Source: BACL21 sp038132955
GTDB taxonomy: Bacteria > Bacteroidota > Bacteroidia > Flavobacteriales > Flavobacteriaceae
Assembly (NCBI GenBank): GCA_038132955.1
Contig: JAYPSJ010000006.1
Span: 72,371 to 136,370 of the forward strand
DNA: 64,000 nucleotides
Reading direction: 5' to 3'
Positions 23,666 to 32,172 of the stretch are shown here, in pieces. Under the pieces are notes generated by a model. The model saw only the letters and a list, made by a program, of their open reading frames with translations, did no database searches and had not been told where the DNA came from. A program made the position numbers and the translations under genes. The stretch's first letter is position 1. Each line of letters begins with the position of its first letter.

Positions 23666-25444
23666 ATGACAAAGCTTGATCAATTGATTTTTAGGGACCG
23701 TTTTTTCTTCAATAACTTCGTGAGATTAATTTATTTATCCTCAGTCTTTTGGAGCTTATCACTGCTTTGTCTTAGTCCTAATGCACTTCATGGACAAATG
23801 TTGGAGGCGCCTAAATTCGCCTCCCCACTTGAGGGTGCTTTGAGATTGTCTGGGAATTTTGGTGAACTACGCAGCAGTCATTTTCATGCAGGTCTAGACA
23901 TAAAAACAAATTTAGCTATCGGCAAGCCTGTATTTGCCGCTGCAGATGGTTTCGTGAGTCGTGTAAAAGTGGCTCATTTTGGCTATGGAAAAGCACTCTA
24001 TTTGACTCATGAGGATGGCTTTAGTAGTGTCTATGCTCATTTAGATCGATTTGCGCAACCCGTCCAAGATTACATCAAACAAACTCAATATAAAAAGGAG
24101 CAATTTCAAGTTGAACTCTTTCCGAGTCAGGATAAGTTTGTTTTCAAGCAAGGGGATCTTATCGGTTATACTGGAAACACAGGAAGTAGTGGCGGGCCAC
24201 ATTTACATTTTGAAGTGAGAGACCCACAGTCGCGACCATTGAATCCATTAAATTACGGAATTCACATCGATGATTCAAAGCCACCCCAACCCACCGAATT
24301 ACGTTGGTATCCCTACACAGCCCCAGGTTTAGACATCGAGGCTGATGGCCAAAGCCTTTCGTTGACCCCTGCAGGGGATCATGAATATTTGGCTGAGACT
24401 TTAGAGGTCTCTGGCTGGGTCGGGTTTGGATTAGGGGTATACGATCAACAAGATGGTGGGCTGAACAAAAACGGCGTTTATCAGATGCGATGTTTCCTGA
24501 ATGGAAGCTTAGTTCAAGATATTGTTTTTGATCGTATTTCCTTTGACGAAACCAAGTATATGAATCGTCATGTGGATTACAAACATTATCGAGAGCGCAA
24601 ACAGCGTGTACAAAAGTTATTTCGCTCCTCGAACAACCCACTAGGCATATTAAAAAATCTGGAAAGCGATGGCTTCGTGGAAATTAATCCGGGGTCATCC
24701 TATACTTACACTATCGAACTCTTTGATTTTGAAAAGAATAAATCACTAATTACGGTACCCATTTTTGGTGTGGCAAAAGACTTATCAAAAGATGAATTTG
24801 ATACTTCAGAAAAATGGGCCGAATTGATTGAAATACCCTTTTCTGCGGCTACGAGTTGGAGTCAGGATAATTTTAGCGTCTTTTTCCCAAAGGAGTGTTT
24901 CTATGAATCGACCCCCTTGAATCTTTCTGTGTCTTCAGAACAATTGTTTATGGATGAAGATCGGTACCCCTTATACAAGCCGGTAAAAATTACTTATCGC
25001 GGGGCACACCTTAGCGAAGATGATCTCGCTCGTGCTTATATCGGCCGTATTGATGACTACGGTAAACCAGTCTATCAAAACACATCACGCAGTGGCAGCA
25101 CGCTCGAAGCTAATGTTGCTACTTTAGGTCAATACGGGATTTATTTTGATCGCACACCACCGACCATCAGTATGAAAGCCCCAGGCCCGGAGCAATGGTA
25201 CAGTACTGCCGAGAAACTTAAAGTTACTATTAAAGACAGTGAATCAGGGATTGCAGATTATCGCGCAACCATTAATGATAAGTTCATTTTAATGGAATAC
25301 GACTATAAAACCAATACCCTAACCTACGATTTCAGTGATGCCGTGATTGATGAAGCCGCCCATAATATAAAAGTTGTAGTTCTAGATAATGCTGGAAATA
25401 GTGCTACTTTTGAACGACTCTTTTACCGCAAAGCCAATGATTAA
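23666..25444 (+). CDS. Peptidase M23 (LytM-type) envelope protein
   Basis: A 592-residue secreted protein. The M23 metallopeptidase domain lies at residues ~65-200, with zinc ligands in SSHFHAGLDIKT, VYAHLDRF and GPHLHFEVRDP; these are the HxxxD and HxH motifs of an active lysostaphin-type endopeptidase. The remaining ~390 residues are beta-rich, ending in a Big-like repeat (TIKDSESGIADYRATINDK) and seem to act as a binding region. A hydrophobic N-terminal segment (~25-42) serves as signal peptide. Its last codons overlap the TonB receptor gene by 8 bp, so the two are coupled. Confidence 0.88.
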   Translation: MTKLDQLIFRDRFFFNNFVRLIYLSSVFWSLSLLCLSPNALHGQMLEAPKFASPLEGALRLSGNFGELRSSHFHAGLDIKTNLAIGKPVFAAADGFVSRVKVAHFGYGKALYLTHEDGFSSVYAHLDRFAQPVQDYIKQTQYKKEQFQVELFPSQDKFVFKQGDLIGYTGNTGSSGGPHLHFEVRDPQSRPLNPLNYGIHIDDSKPPQPTELRWYPYTAPGLDIEADGQSLSLTPAGDHEYLAETLEVSGWVGFGLGVYDQQDGGLNKNGVYQMRCFLNGSLVQDIVFDRISFDETKYMNRHVDYKHYRERKQRVQKLFRSSNNPLGILKNLESDGFVEINPGSSYTYTIELFDFEKNKSLITVPIFGVAKDLSKDEFDTSEKWAELIEIPFSAATSWSQDNFSVFFPKECFYESTPLNLSVSSEQLFMDEDRYPLYKPVKITYRGAHLSEDDLARAYIGRIDDYGKPVYQNTSRSGSTLEANVATLGQYGIYFDRTPPTISMKAPGPEQWYSTAEKLKVTIKDSESGIADYRATINDKFILMEYDYKTNTLTYDFSDAVIDEAAHNIKVVVLDNAGNSATFERLFYRKAND

Positions 25445-27899
25445 ATCCCTGAAAACTTTATTTGCTTTTGTATTGCTGATGCTCCCTCTGTCGTTGCTGA
25501 GTCAAACCGCTACCCTAAAAGGGATTGTTTTTGACGATCAAGGAAACACGGTATCTGGAGCTACGGTCTCTTACGCAAGTCAAGGTGTGGTTACAGATCG
25601 AAATGGGGTTTATGTCCTCGAAATACCCGCAGACACCAAAATCACGATTACTTTCTCTTATTTATCACTTAAGACCGTGTCCTTTGCGCTGACCTTAGCG
25701 CCCAATGAGGACTATGAGTTTAATCCGGTGATGAAAGCAGATATTGAGGTTTTTGGCGAACTTGTTTTGGACGTCAAAAAGCGAAAGCGTATCGAAGGGA
25801 TTCAGAGTTTTTCGCCCGAGATGGCTCGTAAAATGGTCGGCGGCAATGCAGGAGTTGAGGCGGTATTGATGTCCTTGCCCGGGGTGAGCGGAAACAACGA
25901 ACTCAGTACTCAGTATGCCGTGCGTGGCGGTAATTACGATGAAAATCTGGTTTATGTCAATGAAATAGAAGTTTATCGCCCCTTTCTCATTCGCAGTGGA
26001 CAACAAGAAGGTCTGAGTTTTGTAAACAGTCAAATGACCGCAAACGTTGATTTTTCTGCCGGAGGATTTCAGGCGAAATACGGTGACAAACTCTCTTCTG
26101 TCTTAGACATTACATATCGTAGGCCAACTGATTTTGAGGCTTCTGTTGACTTGAGCCTTTTGGGCGGACAACTCACACTAGGAGATAAATCAGAAAATGG
26201 GCGCTTTACAGCACTGGGTAGTGTGCGTTACCGCGATAACAGTCTCTTTGTCAACGCCAAAGAGACCGAGACTAATTTTAGACCAAGGTTTACTGACTTG
26301 CAGTCTTATCTAACTTATAAATTTTCTAATAAACTAGAGTTGGGCTTTTTGGGAACGGCTTCTATCAATGATTATCAATACGAGCCGCTAACCCGCCAAA
26401 CAAACTTTGGTACGATTCAAGATCCCAGGGCGCTTTTGGTATTCTATGAGGGTCAGGAGGTGGATCAGTACCGCACTGTTTTCGGAGCCCTCAAAGCCAC
26501 ATATGTGGTTTCTGATAATTACACTACAAAATGGATGGCTTCGGCCTATCAGACCGCAGAGCAAGAGCATTATGACATACTGGCTCAGTACCGTTTAGGG
26601 GAAGTTAATACCAGTATTGGAGATGAAAACTTAGGTGAGGTTGAGTTTTCAGAAGGGATCGGTAGTCAGCTTACTCATGCGCGCAATGATCTAGAGGCGC
26701 TCATTGTGAATCTTAATCATCGTGGTCAAATTCAAGTTGGAGCTCATCAAATGGAGTACGGATTAAAATTTACCAGCGAGCAAATTCGCGACAGGGTTTC
26801 GGAATATGAGATTATTGATTCTGCTGGTTTTTCGATAAGACCTCCACTTGTGGATTTTCAAAACAATCAGCCCTACGAGGCTTATGATAGCCCTATTGTA
26901 CCCTTTAATGCCAGTAACGGAGAAAATGATGTGCTGATATCACGTATTTCAGGGTTTGCCCAATGGAGCTATCGCGATGAATGGAATAATGGGGAACTCT
27001 ATTTAAATGCCGGGGTCCGTGCTCATAATTGGCAGGTGGACGATGGTGTTAATGCTGCAGTTACCCAGACTGTTTTTAGCCCTAGAGCCCAAATGAGTTT
27101 TAAACCCTTTGGCCCTAAAGACCAGTTGTTTCGCCTAAGTGTTGGTGTGTATCATCAACCTCCTTTTTATCGAGAACTCAGAAACCGTCAAAGTCAGGTT
27201 GTGTCTGAGGTTAAGGCTCAAGAGTCAATACACCTGGTGCTTGGGCATGATTACAGTTTTAATCTTTGGGAGCGCCCTTTTACTTTGAATTCGGAAGTGT
27301 TTTACAAGCATCTAACCGATGTCAACCCTTATACCCTAGAAAACGTCCGGCTGCGCTATGCCGCCAATAATAATGCAGTAGCCTACTCCTATGGTTTGGA
27401 TATGCGCCTCGCAGGAGAATTTGTGCCGGGTACTGAGTCATGGGTGAGTTTTGGGTATTTGAAAACAGAAGAAAATATTGATGACCGGGGCTTTATTTTT
27501 CGCCCTACCGATCAGCGCTTTAAGTTTGGGGTACTCTTCCAAGATTACGTCCCTGTGATGCCTGATTTAAAGATGTATTTGAATATGGTCTATAATACCG
27601 GACTTCCAGGAGGATCGCCGAGTTATGCCGACCCCTATGACTTCCAGACTCGCTTGCCTGATTACAAAAGGGCTGATTTAGGAATTAGTTATGACTTAGT
27701 GCATGATAAAAAACAAGGTAAAGGGCTATTTTCTAGTTTCAAGGACTTTTCTGTTGGGGTAGAGATATTCAATATTTTTGACGTGCAAAACTCGATTACA
27801 AATACCTTTGTAAGAGATGTTTATACCAAAGTACAATACGCCATACCGAACTATCTAACTCCGCGTATATTTAATCTGAAACTTAGTGCTGGATTTTAG
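25437..27899 (+). CDS. TonB-dependent outer-membrane receptor
   Basis: An 820-residue receptor. The signal peptide (MIKSLKTLFAFVLLMLPLSL) is followed by a CarboxypepD_reg-like beta-sandwich (~22-105), the plug with AEAVLMSLPGV-like VEAVLMSLPGVSGN and QYAVRGGNYDENLVYVNEI, and a large barrel with many aromatic-rich strands ending in LTPRIFNLKLSAGF. It uptakes an unknown ligand, energised by TonB. No SusD partner is present, so a glycan role is not indicated. Its start overlaps the M23 peptidase gene by 8 bp. The final strand matches the usual C-terminal Phe. Confidence 0.9.
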   Translation: MIKSLKTLFAFVLLMLPLSLLSQTATLKGIVFDDQGNTVSGATVSYASQGVVTDRNGVYVLEIPADTKITITFSYLSLKTVSFALTLAPNEDYEFNPVMKADIEVFGELVLDVKKRKRIEGIQSFSPEMARKMVGGNAGVEAVLMSLPGVSGNNELSTQYAVRGGNYDENLVYVNEIEVYRPFLIRSGQQEGLSFVNSQMTANVDFSAGGFQAKYGDKLSSVLDITYRRPTDFEASVDLSLLGGQLTLGDKSENGRFTALGSVRYRDNSLFVNAKETETNFRPRFTDLQSYLTYKFSNKLELGFLGTASINDYQYEPLTRQTNFGTIQDPRALLVFYEGQEVDQYRTVFGALKATYVVSDNYTTKWMASAYQTAEQEHYDILAQYRLGEVNTSIGDENLGEVEFSEGIGSQLTHARNDLEALIVNLNHRGQIQVGAHQMEYGLKFTSEQIRDRVSEYEIIDSAGFSIRPPLVDFQNNQPYEAYDSPIVPFNASNGENDVLISRISGFAQWSYRDEWNNGELYLNAGVRAHNWQVDDGVNAAVTQTVFSPRAQMSFKPFGPKDQLFRLSVGVYHQPPFYRELRNRQSQVVSEVKAQESIHLVLGHDYSFNLWERPFTLNSEVFYKHLTDVNPYTLENVRLRYAANNNAVAYSYGLDMRLAGEFVPGTESWVSFGYLKTEENIDDRGFIFRPTDQRFKFGVLFQDYVPVMPDLKMYLNMVYNTGLPGGSPSYADPYDFQTRLPDYKRADLGISYDLVHDKKQGKGLFSSFKDFSVGVEIFNIFDVQNSITNTFVRDVYTKVQYAIPNYLTPRIFNLKLSAGF

Positions 27900-27923
27900 G
27901 GTGTAATACCGCTAACCCCAGGT

Positions 27924-27943
27924 GAGTCGATGATTCGCGACTC
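27924..27943. terminator. Possible hairpin between convergent genes
   Basis: GAGTCG (27924-27929) pairs with CGACTC (27938-27943) around an 8-nt loop. It lies between the TonB receptor stop and the convergent cysteine desulfurase stop. The following sequence has only a short pyrimidine-rich tract, so this is a weak terminator call. Confidence 0.35.
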
Positions 27944-27989
27944 CTCTACTCTTTTATAGAAAATGGTCTAATAATTTCAGTGCGAAGGC

Positions 27990-29144
27990 TTATCGGCTGG
28001 CCTCCAATAGTTCTTTAAGACTGGCCAGAGCAAAATCGATATCCTCAGGGGTATTGAACATTGAAAAAGAAAACCGCAGACTCGGCATCATTGGCACCCC
28101 TACTTTATCTAAAGCTTGAAGTACATGAGAACCACCATTGCTACCACTTTGACAAGCACTTCCTTGAGAACAAGCTACCCCTTTTAAATCGAGTTGAAAT
28201 AATAACATAGCTGATTGAGCTGCCTCAATAGGGAGTCCCAAATTGACCAAGGTATAGGTGCTATTTTCTAAATCTCCACACCCACCATTGAGCCTAACCC
28301 CAGGCAAGTCCGAAAGGCCTTCAATAAATCGTTTTTTCAAAGAAAGCACATAAGAAGCCTCTTTGTCGAGGTGCTGATAGGCGTGCTTTAAAGCGGTGGT
28401 CATTCCTGCCACGGCATAAACTGGTTCTGTTCCAGCGCGCATGCCACGTTCTTGCCCCCCACCGAGAATCATGGGATTAAGGCCAGTCCCTCGACGAATA
28501 AATGCAAAGCCGACACCCTTTGGTCCGTGAAATTTATGGGCCGCTACGGCTGCAAAATCAACAGGGATTTCTGTAAAATCCAAAGGAAAATGGCCGATAG
28601 ATTGTACCGTGTCGCTGTGCATTAAAGCCCCATAGGTTTTGCACATTTGTGCCACTTTCTTTAGAGGCAATATGACGCCAATTTCATTATTGACATGCAT
28701 CAGACTTACTAATATTTTTTTGCCCTTATGATCTTGAAGCAAAGTCTCTAAATGCGTCAAATCTATAGCTCCTGACGGGTCAATGGCCAGTAATTCAAGA
28801 GTGATATTGTATTCTTGAGACAAAGCCTCAGCTGTATGCAACACAGCATGATGCTCTATAGGACTCGTGATAAGTACTTGCACTCCTAGGTCTCTTACCG
28901 CTCCTCTGAGGACCAAGTTATCGGCTTCTGTGCCGCCTGAGGTAAAAATTATCTCCCCTGGATGGGCGTTAAATTGTTGTGCAATGTCTTTACGGCATTG
29001 CTCAAGAATAGCTTTTGAAGATTGACCAATGTTGTGCGTGGAAGAAGGATTGCCGTATTCGTTTTGCAATACTTCGGTCATGGTGGCAATGGCTTCCGGT
29101 CTTACCGCCGTGGTTGCGGCATTATCCAAATATACTTTGGGCAT
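27990..29144 (-). CDS. Cysteine desulfurase (NifS/IscS-like)
   Basis: A 384-residue PLP enzyme. The PLP-binding Lys is in AAVAAHKFHGPKGVGF, the substrate-binding EADNLVLRGA region is present, and the persulfide Cys lies in the loop GVACSQGSACQSGS near the C-terminus, typical of the NifS/IscS group. It gives sulfur from Cys for iron-sulfur clusters or tRNA thiolation. No isc or suf genes adjoin it. A TTG-N18-TATTTTTG promoter lies at 29162-29190 just upstream. It is monocistronic and the length is normal. Confidence 0.92.
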   Translation of the reverse strand: MPKVYLDNAATTAVRPEAIATMTEVLQNEYGNPSSTHNIGQSSKAILEQCRKDIAQQFNAHPGEIIFTSGGTEADNLVLRGAVRDLGVQVLITSPIEHHAVLHTAEALSQEYNITLELLAIDPSGAIDLTHLETLLQDHKGKKILVSLMHVNNEIGVILPLKKVAQMCKTYGALMHSDTVQSIGHFPLDFTEIPVDFAAVAAHKFHGPKGVGFAFIRRGTGLNPMILGGGQERGMRAGTEPVYAVAGMTTALKHAYQHLDKEASYVLSLKKRFIEGLSDLPGVRLNGGCGDLENSTYTLVNLGLPIEAAQSAMLLFQLDLKGVACSQGSACQSGSNGGSHVLQALDKVGVPMMPSLRFSFSMFNTPEDIDFALASLKELLEASR

Positions 29145-29161
29145 CAGTTGTTATTTGATTC

Positions 29162-29190
29162 CAAAAATAAAATATTCATACAATAACCAA
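29162..29190 (-). promoter_or_regulatory. Promoter TTG-N18-TATTTTTG for the cysteine desulfurase gene
   Basis: Minus-strand TTG (29188-29190) and TATTTTTG (29162-29169) are separated by 18 nt, the consensus layout. The leader to ATG 29144 is about 12 nt or less. Confidence 0.65.
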
Positions 29191-29225
29191 TAATCATTTT
29201 GTTCATTTTCTGTTACTTTGCTTCA

Positions 29226-30140
29226 ATGAAAGGAAAATTACAGATTAGACATTTTTTGAGTTTGCTTCTAGGGTTGTCCATTCTTGCGGCTTGCGACGAT
29301 GGTGATGTGGCTGTTCAGTCCTTTGATTTTGAGGATCAGCCTCTTTTTTATTGTGATTCTGATCAAAGCATTCTTTTTTATGTGCGCAATAGTTCTGGAA
29401 CAGAGGCTGTTTTGGCTGATTTGACTGTCAATTTGAATAATTTACTCAACCCGGGCATTATAAGTTACGAACTAGCAGGAAACACCAACAATGCGACCTA
29501 TAGAATATTTGACGCGAGTGCAGGCCCAGAATACTTTTGTTCGGCCATACCTCCTACCAGTCCTAGTGTCGTAGAGCAATATATTGCAGTATCGGGCCAT
29601 GCAGAAATTTTAGTAGTGGTCAGCAAAGACGATTTAGACGGTGTGGCCACGGACGATGAGCTACCCTTGGATCAAGACACCGATGGTGACGGTCTATTTA
29701 ATTATATAGATATTGACGATGATGGCGATAATGTGCCTACTGCATTTGAGCTAGATGTATTCAATACCGATGGAGACAACAATCCATTGACAAATCCATT
29801 GGATACCGATCAAGATGGAATTCCTAACTATCTAGACAGCGATGACGACGGGGATGGTGTTTTGACCATTGATGAAGATTTAAATGGTGACTTGGATCCT
29901 ACTAATGATTTTACTGATCCTAATGTAGGCCCTGATTATTTGAATGCTGCAGTGACCCTAAATACTGCGCAGCCGCTGTATCGTGAGCACACTTATCAAG
30001 TAGTAAGTGGAATTGATTTAACCCTTTTCGATTTGGTCTTAACCGCGTCTGGTCGTGAGGTGATTAAAGAAGTGCTGTTTATGGGATCGCTACCAAATTT
30101 TTTGACATCTACCATTACGCAGGCTCCTATACGGGATTAA
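29226..30140 (+). CDS. Lipoprotein with thrombospondin type 3-like calcium repeats
   Basis: A 304-residue surface lipoprotein. The signal peptide ends in the lipobox SILAACDDG, so Cys is lipidated. Residues ~140-240 hold aspartate-rich repeats such as DTDGDGLFNYIDIDDDGD and DTDQDGIPNYLDSDDDGDG, the calcium-binding TSP3 motif widespread in Bacteroidota adhesins. Ends with an unknown ~60-residue domain. The start is ATG 29226; the frame is open to 29199. The Smr gene on the other strand ends inside its stop (4-bp overlap). The ligand and role are unknown. Confidence 0.8.
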   Translation: MKGKLQIRHFLSLLLGLSILAACDDGDVAVQSFDFEDQPLFYCDSDQSILFYVRNSSGTEAVLADLTVNLNNLLNPGIISYELAGNTNNATYRIFDASAGPEYFCSAIPPTSPSVVEQYIAVSGHAEILVVVSKDDLDGVATDDELPLDQDTDGDGLFNYIDIDDDGDNVPTAFELDVFNTDGDNNPLTNPLDTDQDGIPNYLDSDDDGDGVLTIDEDLNGDLDPTNDFTDPNVGPDYLNAAVTLNTAQPLYREHTYQVVSGIDLTLFDLVLTASGREVIKEVLFMGSLPNFLTSTITQAPIRD

Positions 30141-30691
30141 AGCTTAGAATTTTGCAATCGATAAACCTCTAAGGCTCCCGCTCCAAATTCAGCTGGATTC
30201 GCCGGGTAAAAACGGATTTCGTCGTATCGCCTGAGTAAGGTTTCCAGCTCGGCTTTGAGCACCCCTTCACCTATACCATGAATAAAGACTATGCGCTCTT
30301 TTCTCTTACCTAAGGCCCATTCGAGTTGATTTTTTGCTGAGTCCAACTGAATATCTAAAATTTGCCACGCCTCTAGTCTTCCGGGGTTTTTTACAAGTTT
30401 TTCAATGTGCAGATCCACAATCATGAGAGGGGTCCCTGATTTTTGGCGTGGCTTACTTTTTTTTGATTTTTTGACGTTTTTATCCAGCGCTTTTTTCTGT
30501 GTTGAACCGGAAAGATCTTGGGCGTTAAGCCACTTTTCTGGTTCCACTACAAGTTCATTTGGTAGAAATTTCATAGAAAAACCATCTTCAGTTTCAATTG
30601 TAATTTCAGGGCCTAAGTCAATAACAATTCCTGAAATATCTTCATTGATTGCAGAAACTTTAGTGCCTATTTTTATGTTTTGCTGTGCCAT
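30137..30691 (-). CDS. DUF2027/Smr-domain protein
   Basis: A 184-residue protein with an N-terminal beta-rich domain (IKIGTKVSAINEDISGIVID), a Lys-rich linker, and a C-terminal Smr domain: VDLHIEKLV is the DLH motif and VFIHGIGEGVL the GxGxG-like motif of Smr nucleases. Smr domains cut RNA or DNA, and MutS2 in this window (left edge) belongs to the same domain family. No other MutS2 parts are present, so this is a stand-alone Smr protein common in Bacteroidota. Start at ATG 30691 (MAQQNIKIG). The end overlaps the lipoprotein stop by 4 bp. Confidence 0.82.
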   Translation of the reverse strand: MAQQNIKIGTKVSAINEDISGIVIDLGPEITIETEDGFSMKFLPNELVVEPEKWLNAQDLSGSTQKKALDKNVKKSKKSKPRQKSGTPLMIVDLHIEKLVKNPGRLEAWQILDIQLDSAKNQLEWALGKRKERIVFIHGIGEGVLKAELETLLRRYDEIRFYPANPAEFGAGALEVYRLQNSKL

Positions 30692-30760
30692 AATTCTCCT
30701 AAAAATCAATTTCGGAAAAGATCTATTTTCTATTGTATTTCAATTAATTACAATGCTAAA

Positions 30761-30785
30761 GACCGCCACATGGCGGTCTTTTTTT
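30761..30785 (-). terminator. Bidirectional terminator after ornithine aminotransferase
   Basis: GACCGCC (30761-30767) pairs with GGCGGTC (30772-30778) around ACAT, flanked by AAA and a run of 7 Ts, giving a 7-bp GC-rich stem. It begins next to the rocD stop codon at 30784-30786 and should end that minus-strand transcript; the longer T-run is on the plus strand. Confidence 0.75.
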
Positions 30786-32061
30786 ATTCAAATTCTTTTA
30801 AAGTTTTGACAATTATGGAAACACAATCTCTTAGTTCCTCCTCAGTAATAACTAATGGAGGGGCGAATCTGATGATATTACCGTGAGTAGGCTTAGCCAG
30901 TAAGCCATTATCTCTGAGACGCATACAAATATTCCACGCTGTATCGCTTTCTAGGCTATCATTGATTACGATGGCATTTAATAGTCCCTTTCCACGGACC
31001 AGACTCACCACCTTTGACTGATCAATGTATTCTTGCATTAGGCTTCGAAATAAGTTACCGAGCTTTTCGGCATTTTCTGCTAAACGCTCCTCTTTAACCA
31101 CATCTAAGGCCGCCATAGCCACTTTTGCTGCAACAGGATTACCACCAAATGTAGAGCCGTGTGACCCGGGAGTAATTACCTTCATAATGGTTTTATTGGC
31201 CAATACAGCAGACACTGGATAAGCCCCGCCACTAATAGCCTTGCCTAAAATAAGCAGATCTGGTTTAACCTCGGGTGTTTCGCTGCAATCGCGATTAGGG
31301 CAGCTACAATTACCGCAAGAGGCCAATAGTTTTCCTGTGCGGGCTATGCCGGTTTGTATCTCATCACAAATCATAAGCACATTATGCACGTCACAAAGTG
31401 CACGCGCTTTGGCCAAAAATCCCTCAGCGGGTACAAAAACCCCTGCCTCCCCTTGGATCGGTTCCACAAGAAATGCCGCGATATTCGGGTTAGATTTAAA
31501 TACTTCCTCTAGCGCGGCCTCATCGCTATAGGGTACTTGAATAAATCCAGCGGTAAATGGCCCAAAATTTTTCTTAGCACCTTCATCATTAGAAAAAGAT
31601 ATGACTGTGGTCGTGCGTCCATGGAAGTTGTTTTTGCACACAACAATCTGTGCTTGATTCTCTGGGATACCTTTTTTCTGATAGGCCCATCTACGGGCAA
31701 TCTTTACTGCTGTTTCAACAGCTTCGGCACCGGTATTCATGGGCAGTAACATGTCGAATTTAAAATACTCCGACATGTATTTTTCGTATTGACCTAAGAC
31801 ATTATTATAAAATGCGCGCGAGGTCAAGGTCAAAACTTCACTTTGATCTTTTAAAGCTTGTATAATTTTTGGGTGACAATGCCCTTGATTCACAGCTGAA
31901 TAGGCCGACAGGAAATCGTAATACTTTTCCCCATCCACATCCCAAACATATACACCTTCACCTCTTTCCAGTACAACCGGTAGTGGATGGTAATTATGGG
32001 CGCCGTAGCGATCCTCTAGGTCTATATAAGTCTGGGCGTTAGATGATTGGCGCTCTTGCAT
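30784..32061 (-). CDS. rocD: Ornithine aminotransferase with Cys-rich insertion
   Basis: A 425-residue PLP-dependent class III aminotransferase. It moves the delta-amino group of ornithine to 2-oxoglutarate, giving glutamate semialdehyde. Motifs: NTGAEAVETAVKIAR, ICDEIQTGIARTGK (~231-244) and LILGKAI with the PLP Lys at ~274. Between these lies an insert with four Cys at ~249, 252, 254 and 259 (SCGNCSCPNRDC), which could bind a metal; typical enzymes have only a short loop here. I start at ATG 32061 (MQERQSSN); the frame is open to 32181, but that overlaps rlmD. Terminator at 30761-30785. Confidence 0.9.
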   Translation of the reverse strand: MQERQSSNAQTYIDLEDRYGAHNYHPLPVVLERGEGVYVWDVDGEKYYDFLSAYSAVNQGHCHPKIIQALKDQSEVLTLTSRAFYNNVLGQYEKYMSEYFKFDMLLPMNTGAEAVETAVKIARRWAYQKKGIPENQAQIVVCKNNFHGRTTTVISFSNDEGAKKNFGPFTAGFIQVPYSDEAALEEVFKSNPNIAAFLVEPIQGEAGVFVPAEGFLAKARALCDVHNVLMICDEIQTGIARTGKLLASCGNCSCPNRDCSETPEVKPDLLILGKAISGGAYPVSAVLANKTIMKVITPGSHGSTFGGNPVAAKVAMAALDVVKEERLAENAEKLGNLFRSLMQEYIDQSKVVSLVRGKGLLNAIVINDSLESDTAWNICMRLRDNGLLAKPTHGNIIRFAPPLVITEEELRDCVSIIVKTLKEFE

Positions 32062-32134
32062 AATTATATTGCTTATGATGTTAAAAAAAATGCTCAGTAT
32101 TCTTTTAAATACGGCAGTTGCAAAATAATGAATT

Positions 32135-32168
32135 TTGCCCTGAAATTCTCGGAAAGCAATTACTTTTG
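32135..32168 (+). promoter_or_regulatory. Promoter TTG-N23-TACTTTTG for rlmD
   Basis: TTG (32135-32137), 23 nt and TACTTTTG (32161-32168) match the consensus promoter. The ATG of rlmD follows only 4 nt later, so the transcript would start at or very near the start codon (leaderless). Confidence 0.62.
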
Positions 32169-32172
32169 TCCC

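Noticed and set aside
24159..24641. A 160-codon minus-strand frame
   Set aside because: It lies wholly inside the well-supported M23 peptidase gene and shows no domain, so it is an antisense shadow.
30405..30809. A 134-codon plus-strand frame
   Set aside because: It is antisense to the Smr-domain gene, and crosses the terminator and the end of rocD; no recognisable protein.
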